Positions 9,401 to 19,700 of a stretch of 64,000 nucleotides of DNA are shown piece by piece (the stretch's first letter is position 1; each line of letters begins with the position of its first letter). The notes beneath the pieces were generated by a model, which was not told where the DNA came from, did not search any database, and saw only the letters and a program-made list of their open reading frames with translations. Origin of the DNA: Anderseniella sp963698275 (lineage in GTDB: Bacteria; Pseudomonadota; Alphaproteobacteria; Rhizobiales; Aestuariivirgaceae); assembly GCA_963698275.1 (NCBI GenBank), contig CAVOQE010000009.1, positions 310,001 to 374,000 on the forward strand. Direction: 5' to 3'. A program made the translations under genes and the position numbers.

Positions 9401-12400
9401 CGGTAATCGAACTGCCCGAAGGTACCTGTTCGAATGATCCGTTCGGATCATAGCTGTAGGTACCGTTCGAGTTCAGGGTAACCAGGGCACCTGAAGCAAG
9501 CGTCACCTGGTTGCCAATGCCGGCAGCAGAGCCATTGATCTCGGTGACCGTGAGCGCGTTGCCTTCAGGATCATAGTCAGGCGAGCCATCGGTCAAGACG
9601 TTGCCGTTCGTCGGCACGGTATCATCGGAATCAACCGTCAGCAGGTCCGGATTGGCGACCGGCGCATCATTCGCACCGTTGATGGTGATGGTTATGTCGT
9701 GGCTGGTACCGTCTACCGATGTCACGCTTATGACGTCGGTCAGTGTTTCACCGGCATCCAGTGCGTCGATCACGGGGTTGAGATTGCTCGCCGTATAAGT
9801 CCAGCCACCCAGTGGATTGATGGTCACATCACCATACGCACCGCCATAGGTGCTGGAGATGAACTGGGCCTGACCATTGTCCGGGTCCGCAATGGTCAGG
9901 GCGCCGGCGGTGGTCAGATTGAACGGAGCGGAGTCTTCGGTGACAGATCCCGTATCAGTCCCGCCAATTGTCGCGTTTGGCGATGCAACGTGAACGATGG
10001 CTTCGCCCACATTGGAGTTGGTTGTGCCGTCATCGATGATGATGTCGAATTCGCGATTGCCGAACGTTGGAGTGCCGCTGGCGTTGTCATAGGTGATGGA
10101 CGCAATCAACGCTTCCCATGCCGCCTGGGGAGCCGTACCGCCGCCCTGGACCGTGATGGAGAAGGCATCGGGCGCGCCGCTAACGTCATAATCCACCAGA
10201 AAATTGGTGCCGCCGGCGGCCACCAGCGTGCCAGTAACACCTGTTGCCAGCGCAAAATTCATACCGCCAATGTTCAGCAGTTCACTGTTGCCATCGGCCA
10301 CACCGGACACGTTGATGGTCATGGATTCCAGGTTCGGCGAGTTGAGGTCGACGATATCAACGTCAGCGTCGGCGATGTTTACCGCGTCGCCGGTGTTGGT
10401 ATTGAAAAAGGCGTCATATCCACGATTATCGAAACCGCCCCCGGAATTGTCCGGGTCAAGGTTCAACAATGGTGCGCCATTGGTGTTTACCCCGACCAAG
10501 CCTACCGCAGTCTCACCCATCGGATCGGTTATCTCGTAGGTGAATGTGTCATGCGAAATAGCGTTGCCGTCCGGATCGACAGTCAGCGTCTTGCCATCAG
10601 GATTGAGTGTAACAATGACCCCGGAGGGCAATGTCACGGTTGGATTGACCACCAGATCTACATCCACACCATTAATTTTCGTGATGGTGAGGTCAGCTGC
10701 GGTGTAGGTGTCACTGAAATCATTGTCCAGCGGGGAAATGATCACGCTTGCATTCGGCGTCGTCACAACCTCGTCCTCGAAGGCGGCAAGCACGCTTTCA
10801 AAGCTGTCTTCTCGGACAATCAGCCAGGAGTCATAGATCGCGTCACCGGTATCGGCGATGCCGATCTTGATATCGGTGGCCACGCCGATCTGCAGGTTTA
10901 TGTTGACGGACAAGGTGGTGGTATAGCCGTCCATCTGGGTTGGCTCGGTTGTACGAGTGACGTGCAGCGACTGGTTGGCCGATTCATAAATCCCGTCATT
11001 GGGATCATGGGTTGAGTTCGGATCTTTCGAATCCGCGCTTTGGGTGCTGGTCGGATTTATCGTTCCGGCACTGTTTATCGTGTCGATACCAACCTGCTGA
11101 CCGTCGGTGGTCACGGCATAGTTGACGCCATTGATCCAGATACCGATGGAATCGTTGAAACCCGCATAGACGTATTCGTTGTATTCATCCGAGCCGAACA
11201 CAAACTGCAGGGTGAGCACACCTGTCGTGGACGTGATATTCGCTTCCAGAAACGATGCATCGAATGTGCTGATGCCGTTTTCCAGAGAATTGAAATCCGG
11301 GTCACCATCTGTTGCGCCAGGATCTGTAATGTTTGTACCAAAATTGCCGGCGGCGGTGGTTCCGACAATTCCGTTGGCGTTGCCGGTCGAGAAAATCACC
11401 CCTGAGTCAAAGCCCAGGAATGCAGAACCTGCGCCGTCCAGGGCGCCGGAAAATGTGGCCGCCTGGGATGCAGCGCCGGTATAAGAGGCGGAATTGATGG
11501 TGACGCCTGCCCCAAAGATGGTCTGCGCCAGCGCATCTGCCTGGTTGGTCGGCGGGACGACGACTTCGCTCTGAACCAGTTCCAAAAGGCCGTCGAATTG
11601 TTCAACGAAAATTGTTTCCGCCTCGACGGTCCCCGCCGACACTTCGAGATCCCAGTCACCGCCAAGACCGGCAGAACCTGTATCATCATCGGACGCTGCA
11701 ACATCAGCTCCGGTTGCCGTCGCCAAAGCCTCGACGGTCAGCCTGCCAAGCCGGCCTTCCCCAAAATCGCAGCCATAGATCAGTATGTCGCCGGCATCCT
11801 CAAGGCTTCCGCCGATTTGCCCCCAGGATTGCGCCTGGCTGCCGGCAATGTTCGCGGCATCCACCAAGGCGTTGCCGAGTTGCAGCTGGCCGGACTGGCC
11901 GTGTGAAACAATATGCACCGCATCAATGCCGGAGCGGCCTTCCAGAACAGATGCCATAAAGGCAACACCGTCCTGGCCTGCATCAATGACATGAACTTCA
12001 TAGGACGGATCGATACCGTCGACCAGCTGCTGGAAGTTTTCCGCATTGGCATCGACAAATACGACCTGCAGGCCGGCATCGCTGGTTGCACCGACCGGGC
12101 CAAGCCCCACATCGGCACTCGCTGCGATTGCTGGCGCGTTGAATGCGCCGGTTGCAGTTCCGGGCGTCAATACCGTCTGCTCTATCGATGCAACGGCCGT
12201 ATCGATGCGGATCCACGCATCATTTACCCCGTGTTCACCAACTGAACGGTTTTCGCCGGTCTGAACGTCCACTACTATAGGTTGTCTAGCTGCCGCATCG
12301 CTCGCCAGTGTGAAAAGCACGGTTTCGCCTGCGCCTTCCCCAGCACCAGGGAAAACCACTTCAACCTGCGTCCCTGCTGTCAGGTCCAGATTGGGAACAA

Positions 12401-12470
12401 TAGCAATTTCATCAATGAATTCAGGCAGTTCACCCAAATCAAAAATATCAAAACCAGCGCCGTTACTCAT
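6402..12470 (-). CDS. Giant secreted protein: DUF4347, choice-of-anchor L, VCBS, RTX
   Basis: A 2,022-residue protein. The start at 12470 is chosen because GGGAGAG sits five bases upstream of MSNGAG; the ORF seven codons longer has no such site. Order: residues 1-135 unassigned; about 136-300 DUF4347, with a SHG motif (His190) and YGC (Cys234); about 310-560 a choice-of-anchor-L type domain (FVFGSDEYNEYV); then Ig/cadherin/VCBS-like repeats, with a jelly-roll, possibly carbohydrate-binding segment near 1073-1217 (WTSDWVESS...VWLDNIDI). Residues about 1815-1960 are RTX nonapeptides (GGxGxDxLxG), followed by a C-terminus ending DFFL. There is no Sec signal, so type I secretion and calcium-dependent folding outside the cell are expected. 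It is probably an adhesin or matrix protein. It is convergent with the lasso precursor gene. Confidence 0.85.
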   Translation of the reverse strand: MSNGAGFDIFDLGELPEFIDEIAIVPNLDLTAGTQVEVVFPGAGEGAGETVLFTLASDAAARQPIVVDVQTGENRSVGEHGVNDAWIRIDTAVASIEQTVLTPGTATGAFNAPAIAASADVGLGPVGATSDAGLQVVFVDANAENFQQLVDGIDPSYEVHVIDAGQDGVAFMASVLEGRSGIDAVHIVSHGQSGQLQLGNALVDAANIAGSQAQSWGQIGGSLEDAGDILIYGCDFGEGRLGRLTVEALATATGADVAASDDDTGSAGLGGDWDLEVSAGTVEAETIFVEQFDGLLELVQSEVVVPPTNQADALAQTIFGAGVTINSASYTGAASQAATFSGALDGAGSAFLGFDSGVIFSTGNANGIVGTTAAGNFGTNITDPGATDGDPDFNSLENGISTFDASFLEANITSTTGVLTLQFVFGSDEYNEYVYAGFNDSIGIWINGVNYAVTTDGQQVGIDTINSAGTINPTSTQSADSKDPNSTHDPNDGIYESANQSLHVTRTTEPTQMDGYTTTLSVNINLQIGVATDIKIGIADTGDAIYDSWLIVREDSFESVLAAFEDEVVTTPNASVIISPLDNDFSDTYTAADLTITKINGVDVDLVVNPTVTLPSGVIVTLNPDGKTLTVDPDGNAISHDTFTYEITDPMGETAVGLVGVNTNGAPLLNLDPDNSGGGFDNRGYDAFFNTNTGDAVNIADADVDIVDLNSPNLESMTINVSGVADGNSELLNIGGMNFALATGVTGTLVAAGGTNFLVDYDVSGAPDAFSITVQGGGTAPQAAWEALIASITYDNASGTPTFGNREFDIIIDDGTTNSNVGEAIVHVASPNATIGGTDTGSVTEDSAPFNLTTAGALTIADPDNGQAQFISSTYGGAYGDVTINPLGGWTYTASNLNPVIDALDAGETLTDVISVTSVDGTSHDITITINGANDAPVANPDLLTVDSDDTVPTNGNVLTDGSPDYDPEGNALTVTEINGSAAGIGNQVTLASGALVTLNSNGTYSYDPNGSFEQVPSGSSITDTFTYTIDDGSGLTDTAAVTIVVNGTNEAPILDLDTADNSAPVSPSDDFEGGSYPNSGSNWTSDWVESSIGGANGTDIGVEADAVGDNSLTLKDDGARATRSADLSGAETASLTFDYRRDSFDDNNDFIRVMVSSDGINFVEIGVLSGPANDAVYQTFTADISAYISPNFAVRFETSGNFNNGGDKVWLDNIDISTTFTPSVDFAATVDNTNAQVAIASPDVDVQDPNDTQIESARIVITNVQVGDLLAISGALPGGITASAYDQLTGELTLSGIATLADYEQAIEQIRFSTYSNVYTDRAIEVTVNDGGLDSNVATSVITVNQVNDWPVVASNTITVDEETADTSLGLSASDPNGNPLTITVTGLPTLGTVTLADGTPVSNGQTLSQAQLAGLQYDAPADYNGTDDPGDFTYVVSDGIASVPGSVDITLNPINDDPVANADTQTVGEDDSVATSGNVITNDTDIDGDSPLTVTEVNGSVGDVGNQITLSSGALLTLNSDGSYDYDPNGAFEDTAVGDTATDSFSYVMSDGNGGSDTATVTITVNGENDDPVAGADTLTVGEDDTAATSGNVITNDTDIDGDSPLTVIEVNGNAGDMGNQITLASGALLTLNSDGSYDYDPNGAFEDIADGETATDSFSYVVSDGNGASDTATVTVTVNGENDTPTEIAESYVESYRQALIDCGIWNSLDVLAGSVLVNLDNVVDSDASDTHTFSIVDGTGTPVSDPDLEIINNELVIRADASLASGTITNRTVIVRVEDGNGGFVDQAYSFDLRLNAGPYTGSATHDIGIGTTGVDTMQGGDGSDRLFGDDGDDFLFGEAGSDILEGGVGADNLDGGSGRDAASYMGSAIGVTVDMMNAGANTGDATGDSFVSIEALWGSSFDDNLFGDNGDNMLVGSYGDDVLTGRGGNDLLQGGQGNDVFMFNNGDGNDTIMDFIAGSGLDDVVNVSDFGFADFAALQSAMSVIDGHVVLQLDADDSIRFSGIGNTSQLVESDFFL

Positions 12471-12632
12471 TCTAACTCTCCCGCAGCACATGCCAATTCG
12501 TGCACAGCCATGCGGGCAGTGAATCCCAGCCGGGTTAATTTACATCAAATTTGAACCGCGGCTAATGTCATTTTGGTTGAGTGAATCTTACAGCGGCGGG
12601 AGCAATGCGTCGCGCGCAAGGCCGATAACGTG

Positions 12633-13409
12633 TCAGACCCATCCGCGTAAATGATATACCAGCATGCCAATCCACTCCTTGATTGACTGTGTCGAGTAGT
12701 CCAGCGCCTTGGAATTTGGCAAAAATGCAAAAACCGATCTGGCCTCAATGGATGATGACAAGGCATCGATTGAAACCGGCGAGAATTTTACACCGGCTTT
12801 TCGGAACACCGCCGCTGCACGCGGCATGTGCAAGGCAGATGTAACAAGCAGAGCGGATGAGAACCCGTTCTCCCGCATCCGGGCAAGGCTGTTGATCGCA
12901 TTTTCGTGTGTGTTTCTGGAGTCGCTTTCCAGCACGATATCCGCATCATCAACACCAAATTCCCGCAGAAAACCGGCAATAATCTCTGCTTCGGACCTGG
13001 AATCAAGCTGCGAAACGGGACGGCCGCTGCTCACCAGTATCCGGTCCACCTTGCCCGCCTTAAGCAGGCGAACGGCATGCAGGATGCGATCCGCCCCGGA
13101 TTTCAGGTCCGCATAGGGATTGAGCCCCTGTGACTGAACGCTGACTCCCCCCAGAACAATGGCCACGTCGGCTTTCGGTAACGTATCGATACTTACGATG
13201 GGATACTGCTCCTCAAGAGAGTTGATCAGGCTCAACGCAGTTATCGGTGTGGCCGCCAGCCACAGATAAAGTGTCCCGAACGTGATCCAGGCCACCGCTT
13301 TGCGGCGTCTGCCCAACGCAAATGAAAAAAGACAGGCCAGTCCCGCCAGAACGGCAAAGCCGACAGGATAGACAAACAACGGGATGATTTTGTCGAGAAA
13401 TAGAGACAT
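12633..13409 (-). CDS. YdcF/SanA-like DUF218 membrane protein
   Basis: A 258-residue protein. Two hydrophobic segments lie at about residues 10-30 and 38-58, followed by a DUF218 domain: ADVAIVLGGV near 80, an RILHAVRLLKAGKVDRILVSSGR segment, SEAEIIAGFLREFGV, and the ESDSRNTHENA motif typical of this family. E. coli ElyC and SanA, of the same family, affect envelope integrity. The exact reaction is unknown. It is read in the same direction as the giant gene that follows it, with 162 bases between, but there is no obvious functional link. Confidence 0.85.
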   Translation of the reverse strand: MSLFLDKIIPLFVYPVGFAVLAGLACLFSFALGRRRKAVAWITFGTLYLWLAATPITALSLINSLEEQYPIVSIDTLPKADVAIVLGGVSVQSQGLNPYADLKSGADRILHAVRLLKAGKVDRILVSSGRPVSQLDSRSEAEIIAGFLREFGVDDADIVLESDSRNTHENAINSLARMRENGFSSALLVTSALHMPRAAAVFRKAGVKFSPVSIDALSSSIEARSVFAFLPNSKALDYSTQSIKEWIGMLVYHLRGWV

Positions 13410-13708
13410 GATAAACCGCAGTTTGGCGCGTGCCGGCTCGATTTGTCGAGCGATTGTTTAGAGCCTGTTGAATGTCGGTTTATGCACCATGCATCCGGCA
13501 TAAATGGGGCCTGTGGAACACGGACATTCTCAATTTCACATCCCTTGTAAAGACTCTTTTAGGGCTCTGCCGGTAGTTTTGCCCGGCTGGGTTGCCGTTC
13601 ATGCGGCATCCTGCGTGCGTTAACCCACTTGAGCGACAGGTAGTTGGTTATGTGTATTGAGTCAGTAAATCGGTGTGCCTGGACCGGTTACCACCGGGAC
13701 ATTCGATA

Positions 13709-16700
13709 ATGAGCATAGACGGCGACGGCAGCGACAATATCCTCAATGGTACAACCGGTGATGACACGATCAACGGATTTGCCGGGGATGACACGATCAA
13801 TGGCGATGCTGGCAACGACATCATCAATGGTGGCGATGACAATGACACGCTCAATGGCGGTGCCGGCGATGACACGATCAATGGCGATGCTGGCAACGAC
13901 ATCATTAACGGTGGCGATGACAATGACACGCTCAATGGCGGTGCCGGCGATGACACGATCAATGGCGATGCTGGCAACGACATCATCAATGGTGGCGACG
14001 ACAATGACTGGATCGATGGCGGTCTGGGCGATGATGTAATCGATGCCGGTGCCGGCGACGACATCGTCATCTACGATGCCAACGACACCACGCTTGCACT
14101 TGGCGGGGCCGGAAATGACATCCTGGTCTACAATGACGGCGAGTATGAATTCCGCGATGTTTCGCTTCAGGGGTTCGAATTCTCCGGCGAGCGGTACGTC
14201 GACGGTACCGACAACGTGTATGACATTTTTGACCTTTCGTTCAACTACATCGAAGAGCGCCGGTTTCACAACGACGGAACCTATACGCTTACCGTGTTCG
14301 ATTATGACGAGACCGAGACATGGTCTGAGTGGATCCGCATTTACGATGCCGCCGGCAATGTGACGTTTGAAGAATTTGTCGATGACGACAATGGCGGCGG
14401 TGGTAATACCAACACCGCGCCGGAAGATTATGCGCCGGTCACCGAAGACCTTGTTCTGACCGTCACAGGCAACCTGTTTACCGACGATCTCATCTTTTAT
14501 CCGGCCGGGACCTATGTGCTGACCGAAGTCGCCGGCATCGCTGTGCCAGGTACCGGATCGGTGTTCATAACCGGGACATACGGAACCCTGGAAGTCTGGG
14601 CAAACGGCGATTACTCCTATGTTCTGGACAACTCCCTGGTCCAGGGCTTCACGACCGACGATATTATTCCCGATACCTTTGCCTATAATTTCACCGAAGA
14701 CGGTTTTGGTCTGAACACCGACCTGATTATCGAAATCACCGGCAACAATGACGCACCGATTGCCAGCGACAACACGGCCACGGTGCAGGAAGACCTTATT
14801 CTGTCGGCTACCGGCAATGTCATTACCGATGACGATGGTTTCGGCATTGACAGCGATATCGAAAACCAGCCTATCGGCATTGTCGAAGTCAACAGCGTCA
14901 GCTTGAACCCGACCGGCACAACGCTGATTACCGGCACATATGGCACATTGACCATTGATGGCGCCACCGGCGATTACACCTATGATCTGAACAATGCTAG
15001 TCCGGCGGTTGCGGCGCTGGACTTCGGTGAATCACTCATTGATTCCTTCACCTACAGCCTCACCGACGGCAGTGTGGTGACAACGGCAGACCTGGATGTC
15101 ACGATCGAAGGGTCGGACACCAGCGTTCAGGCCTTTGCGGACATCAATTCCACGACGGAAGATGATGTGGTCGCGGCCACCGGCAACGTGCTCGACAATG
15201 ACTTCGGGCTTGGTATTACCGTCATCAACGTCAACGCCACAGCGGTAGCAACTTCCGGCGATACCGTGATTGCCGGCAGCTATGGTACGTTGACCATCAG
15301 TGCCGACGGTTCGTACTCATATCTGGTCGATCCTGCTTCAAGCGCGGCCCAGGAACTCAAAGACGGCGAAACGCTTACCGAGACATTCACCTACACGGCC
15401 GAAAACGCCTTCAACAATACCGAGAATTCAAACCTGACCGTCACCATCAACGGTGTGAACGATGTCGCTGTCGTGACAGGCGATGACACGGCTGAGGTCA
15501 CGGAAGATCTCGGCAACCCGCCATCCGACCTTGGTGTTCTGGTCGTAGATGACGCCGATGCCGGAGAATCATCATTCCTGGCCGGCACTTACAACGGCAC
15601 TTACGGGACTGTCGCGCTCATCGCTGCAGGCAGCTATACCTATACCCTGAACAATTCGGATCTGCTGGTGCAATCCCTGGGTGCCGGCATTACCGCTACG
15701 GATACGGTCACGGTTCAGTCGTTTGACGGATCGACGCACAATGTCACAGTCACCATAACCGGTATCAACGACGTGGCGGTCGTAGGTGGCGATGATCAGG
15801 CAAGCGTCACCGAAGACGATGACCCACTCACCCTGACGGATTCCGGGATTTTGACGGTCGCCGATGTTGACACCGGTGAAGCCGAATTCAATCCTGAAAC
15901 AATAGTTGGCACTTATGGCTCCTTGACCATAGATGCGCTGGGCAACTGGACCTATTCGGCAGACAATACACCACTGACCATCCAACAGCTTGGCGCCACC
16001 GCATCACTGACCGAGACAATCACTGTCTCGACCTACGACGGCACCACCCACAACATCGATGTCGTCATCAACGGCACCAATGACGCGGCCATTATTGCCG
16101 GTTTGGACACCGGCAGCGTCAAGGAGGAAGACGACCCCGTAACACTGACAGCTTCAGGCGCGCTGACCATCTCCGACATCGACCTGGGAGAAGAGGTCTT
16201 CAATGCCAACACGACGCCGGGTTCATATGGTTCGCTGACCATAGACGCTGCAGGCAACTGGACCTATTCGGCAGACAACACCCTGCCGGCCATCCAGGCG
16301 CTCGGCGAAGGCTCGTCTGTGATCGACACCATCACCATCCAGTCAATTGACGGCACCACCCACGATGTCGCGATCACCATCGAGGGAACCAACGATCCGG
16401 CGATCATCAGTATAGGGGTTCTGCCGACTGTAACTGAAGATGACGAACCGGTCACCTTGACCGGACTTGGCACCATCAACATCACCGATGTCGATGCAGG
16501 CCAGGCCCAGTTCACTCCCGGAAATCTCAACGGCTTGTACGGGGTGCTGACACTGGATGCTGCCGGTAACGCATCTTACAGCGCGGACAATACACAAACG
16601 GTCATCCAGTCACTCGGTGCCGGCAGCACATTGACTGACACCATCACCGTTTCCTCTGTCGACGGCACAACTTTCGATGTGAATGTGGTCATCAACGGCA

Positions 16701-19700
16701 CCAATGATGCTGCCGTGATCGCCGGCGTGGATACCGGCGGTGTCACCGAAGACGGCGGCGCACTTCAGGTCACAACCGGCACCCTGACCATCTCCGATAT
16801 CGACACCGGTGAAGAACTGTTCACGGTCGGCGGCGCATCCGGCAGCTATGGCTCCGTGACCATCGATGCAGCAGGCGCGTGGACCTACACGCTCGACAAT
16901 GCCAATGCCGCCGTACAGGCCCTGCCTCTCGGCGCTACCATGAACGATACCGTCACGGTAACCGCCATTGACGGCACCACCCATGACATCACCATCACCA
17001 TCACCGGCACCAATGATGCTGCCGTGATTGGCGGGGTGGACACCGGCGGTGTCACCGAAGACGGCGGTGTGGCTGAAGTTGTATCCGGCACCCTGACCAT
17101 CTCCGATATCGACACCGGTGACGAGTTTTTCACTGCCGGTGGTGCAGCCGGCACCTATGGCTCCTTGACCATCGACGCCAACGGCAACTGGACCTACACG
17201 CTCGACAATGCCAATGCCGCCGTGCAGGCCCTGCCTCTCGGCGCCACCATGAACGACACCGTCACGGTAACCGCCATTGACGGCACTCCCCATGACATCA
17301 TCATCACCATCACAGGCACCAATGATGCTGCTGTGATCGCCGGGGTGGACACCGGTGATGTAACCGAAGACGGCGGTGCGCTGCAGGTGACCTCCGGTAC
17401 CCTGACCATTTCCGACATCGACACAGGTGAGGAACTGTTCACGGCAGGAGGCGCAACCGGCACTTATGGCTCCGTGACCATTGATGCTGCAGGTGCGTGG
17501 ACCTACACGCTCGACAATGCCAATGCAGCAGTGCAGGCTTTGCCGCTCGGCGCCACCATGAACGACACCGTCACGGTAACCGCTGTTGACGGCACCACCC
17601 ATGACATCATCATCACCATCACAGGCACCAATGACGCTGCCGTGATCGCCGGTGTGGACACCGGTGATGTAACCGAAGACGGCGGTGCGCTGCAGGTGAC
17701 CTCCGGCACCCTGACCATTTCCGATGTCGACACAGGTGAGGAACTGTTCACGGCAGGAGGCGCAACCGGCACCTATGGCTCTGTGACCATCGATTCAGCA
17801 GGCGCATGGACCTATACGCTCGACAATGCCAATGCCGCCGTGCAGGCCCTGGCGCTCGGCGCCACCATGAATGACACCGTCACGGTAACAGCCATTGACG
17901 GCACCACCCATGACATCACCATCACCATCACTGGTGTAAATGATGCTGCGGTTATCGCCGGTGTGGATACCGGTGACGTAACCGAAGACGGCGGTGCGCT
18001 TCAGGTGACAACCGGCACCCTGACCATTTCCGATGTCGACACCGGCGAAGAACTGTTCATACCCGGTACCTATGGTCCGCAAACCATCGAGCACAACGGC
18101 GCTTTCCAGCTCTCTGTGAACCCCGGCAATTTCTACGAGATCAGCAATGGGGTTGATACACCGGTTGTCCTGAAGGTCAGCGCAACCGAGGTGGGCCCCG
18201 CAACATTTGCCGGCTGGTCCACACTTCAGGCAGAAGCCTCCGGTAACGGTTTTGCTGTACTGTGGCAGGATCCCAACGGCGATTATGCCGTCTGGCAGAC
18301 CGATGCCAACGGTGTCTACGAATCTTCCTACAGCCTGGTCGAAGCCCAGTTGGGTGGTATTGAAGCCCAGTTTGCAGCAGACCTGAATGGCGACGGATTT
18401 ATCGCAGGCGCCGTTGCAACCCCGGTACATGCCGGCACCTATGGTTCCTTGACCATCGATGCCATCGGCAACTGGACCTACACGCTCGACAATGCCAATG
18501 CCACCGTGCAGGCCCTGCCGCTCGATGCCACATTGAATGACACCGTCACGGTAACTGCCGTTGATGGCACAACCCATGACATCACCATCACCATCACGGG
18601 TACAAATGATGCTGCCGTTATTGGCGGCGTGGACACCGGTGGTGTAACCGAAGATGGCGGCGCGCTTCAGGTGACATCCGGGACCCTGACCATCTCCGAT
18701 GTCGATACTGGAGAGGAACTCTTCGCATCTGGCACCTTTGGCCCACAAAACATCGAACGCGAGGGCGCACACCAGCTTTCTGTCAACTCCGGCAACTTCT
18801 ACGAGGTCAGCAACGGGGTTGACACACCCGTCACCCTCAAGGTCGGCACCACCGAGGTTGGCCCGGCAACATTTGCCGGCTGGGCCGCATTGCAGACAGA
18901 AGCCTCCGGTGGCGGTTTTGCTGTGCTGTGGCAGGATCCCAATGGCGACTATGTCATGTGGCAGACCGATGCGACAGGCGTTTACGAATCCTCATATAGC
19001 CTGTTGGCCTCTGAACTTGTCGGGCTTGAGCCCCTGTTCGCGGCAGACCTGAACAACGACGGATTTGTCGGAAGTGACATCGCAACCCAGCTGTTTTCCG
19101 GCACGTATGGGTCCCTGACCATTGATGCCAACGGCAACTGGACCTACACCCTCGACAATGCAAATGCCGCCGTGCAGGCCCTGCCGCTCAATGCCATCAT
19201 GAACGATGTTGTCACGGTATCTGCCATTGACGGCACCACCCATGACATCACCATCACCATTACCGGTACAAATGATGCAGCCATAGTTGGTGGCGTGGAT
19301 ACCGGAAATGTAACCGAAGACGGCGGCGCGCTTCAGGTCACAACTGGTACATTGACCATCTCCGACATCGACACCGGTGAGGCACTGTTCACGGCCGGTG
19401 GCGCCACCGGCACATTTGGCTCTGTAACCATCGATGCCAACGGCAACTGGACCTACACGCTCGACAATGCCAATGCAGCCGTGCAGGCCCTGCCGCTCGG
19501 CGTCACCATGAACGATACCGTCACGGTAACCGCCATTGACGGCACTCCCCATGACATCACTATCACCATTACCGGCATCAATGATGCCGCTGTTGTCAGC
19601 GGTGACGATCAGGGCGCTGTCACCGAAGACAATGATCCTGCGACACTGACCGACACAGGCCTGTTGTCGATCTCGGATGTGGATACCGGCGAAGCTGTGT

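Noticed and set aside
9699..11015. Long + strand ORF antisense to the DUF4347 protein
   Set aside because: A shadow of Gly/Asp/Thr-rich repeat coding on the other strand; low-complexity product without a domain.
16712..18055. CRISPR-like direct repeats
   Set aside because: The repeats are 309 bp, contiguous and in-frame coding, with no spacers and no cas genes.
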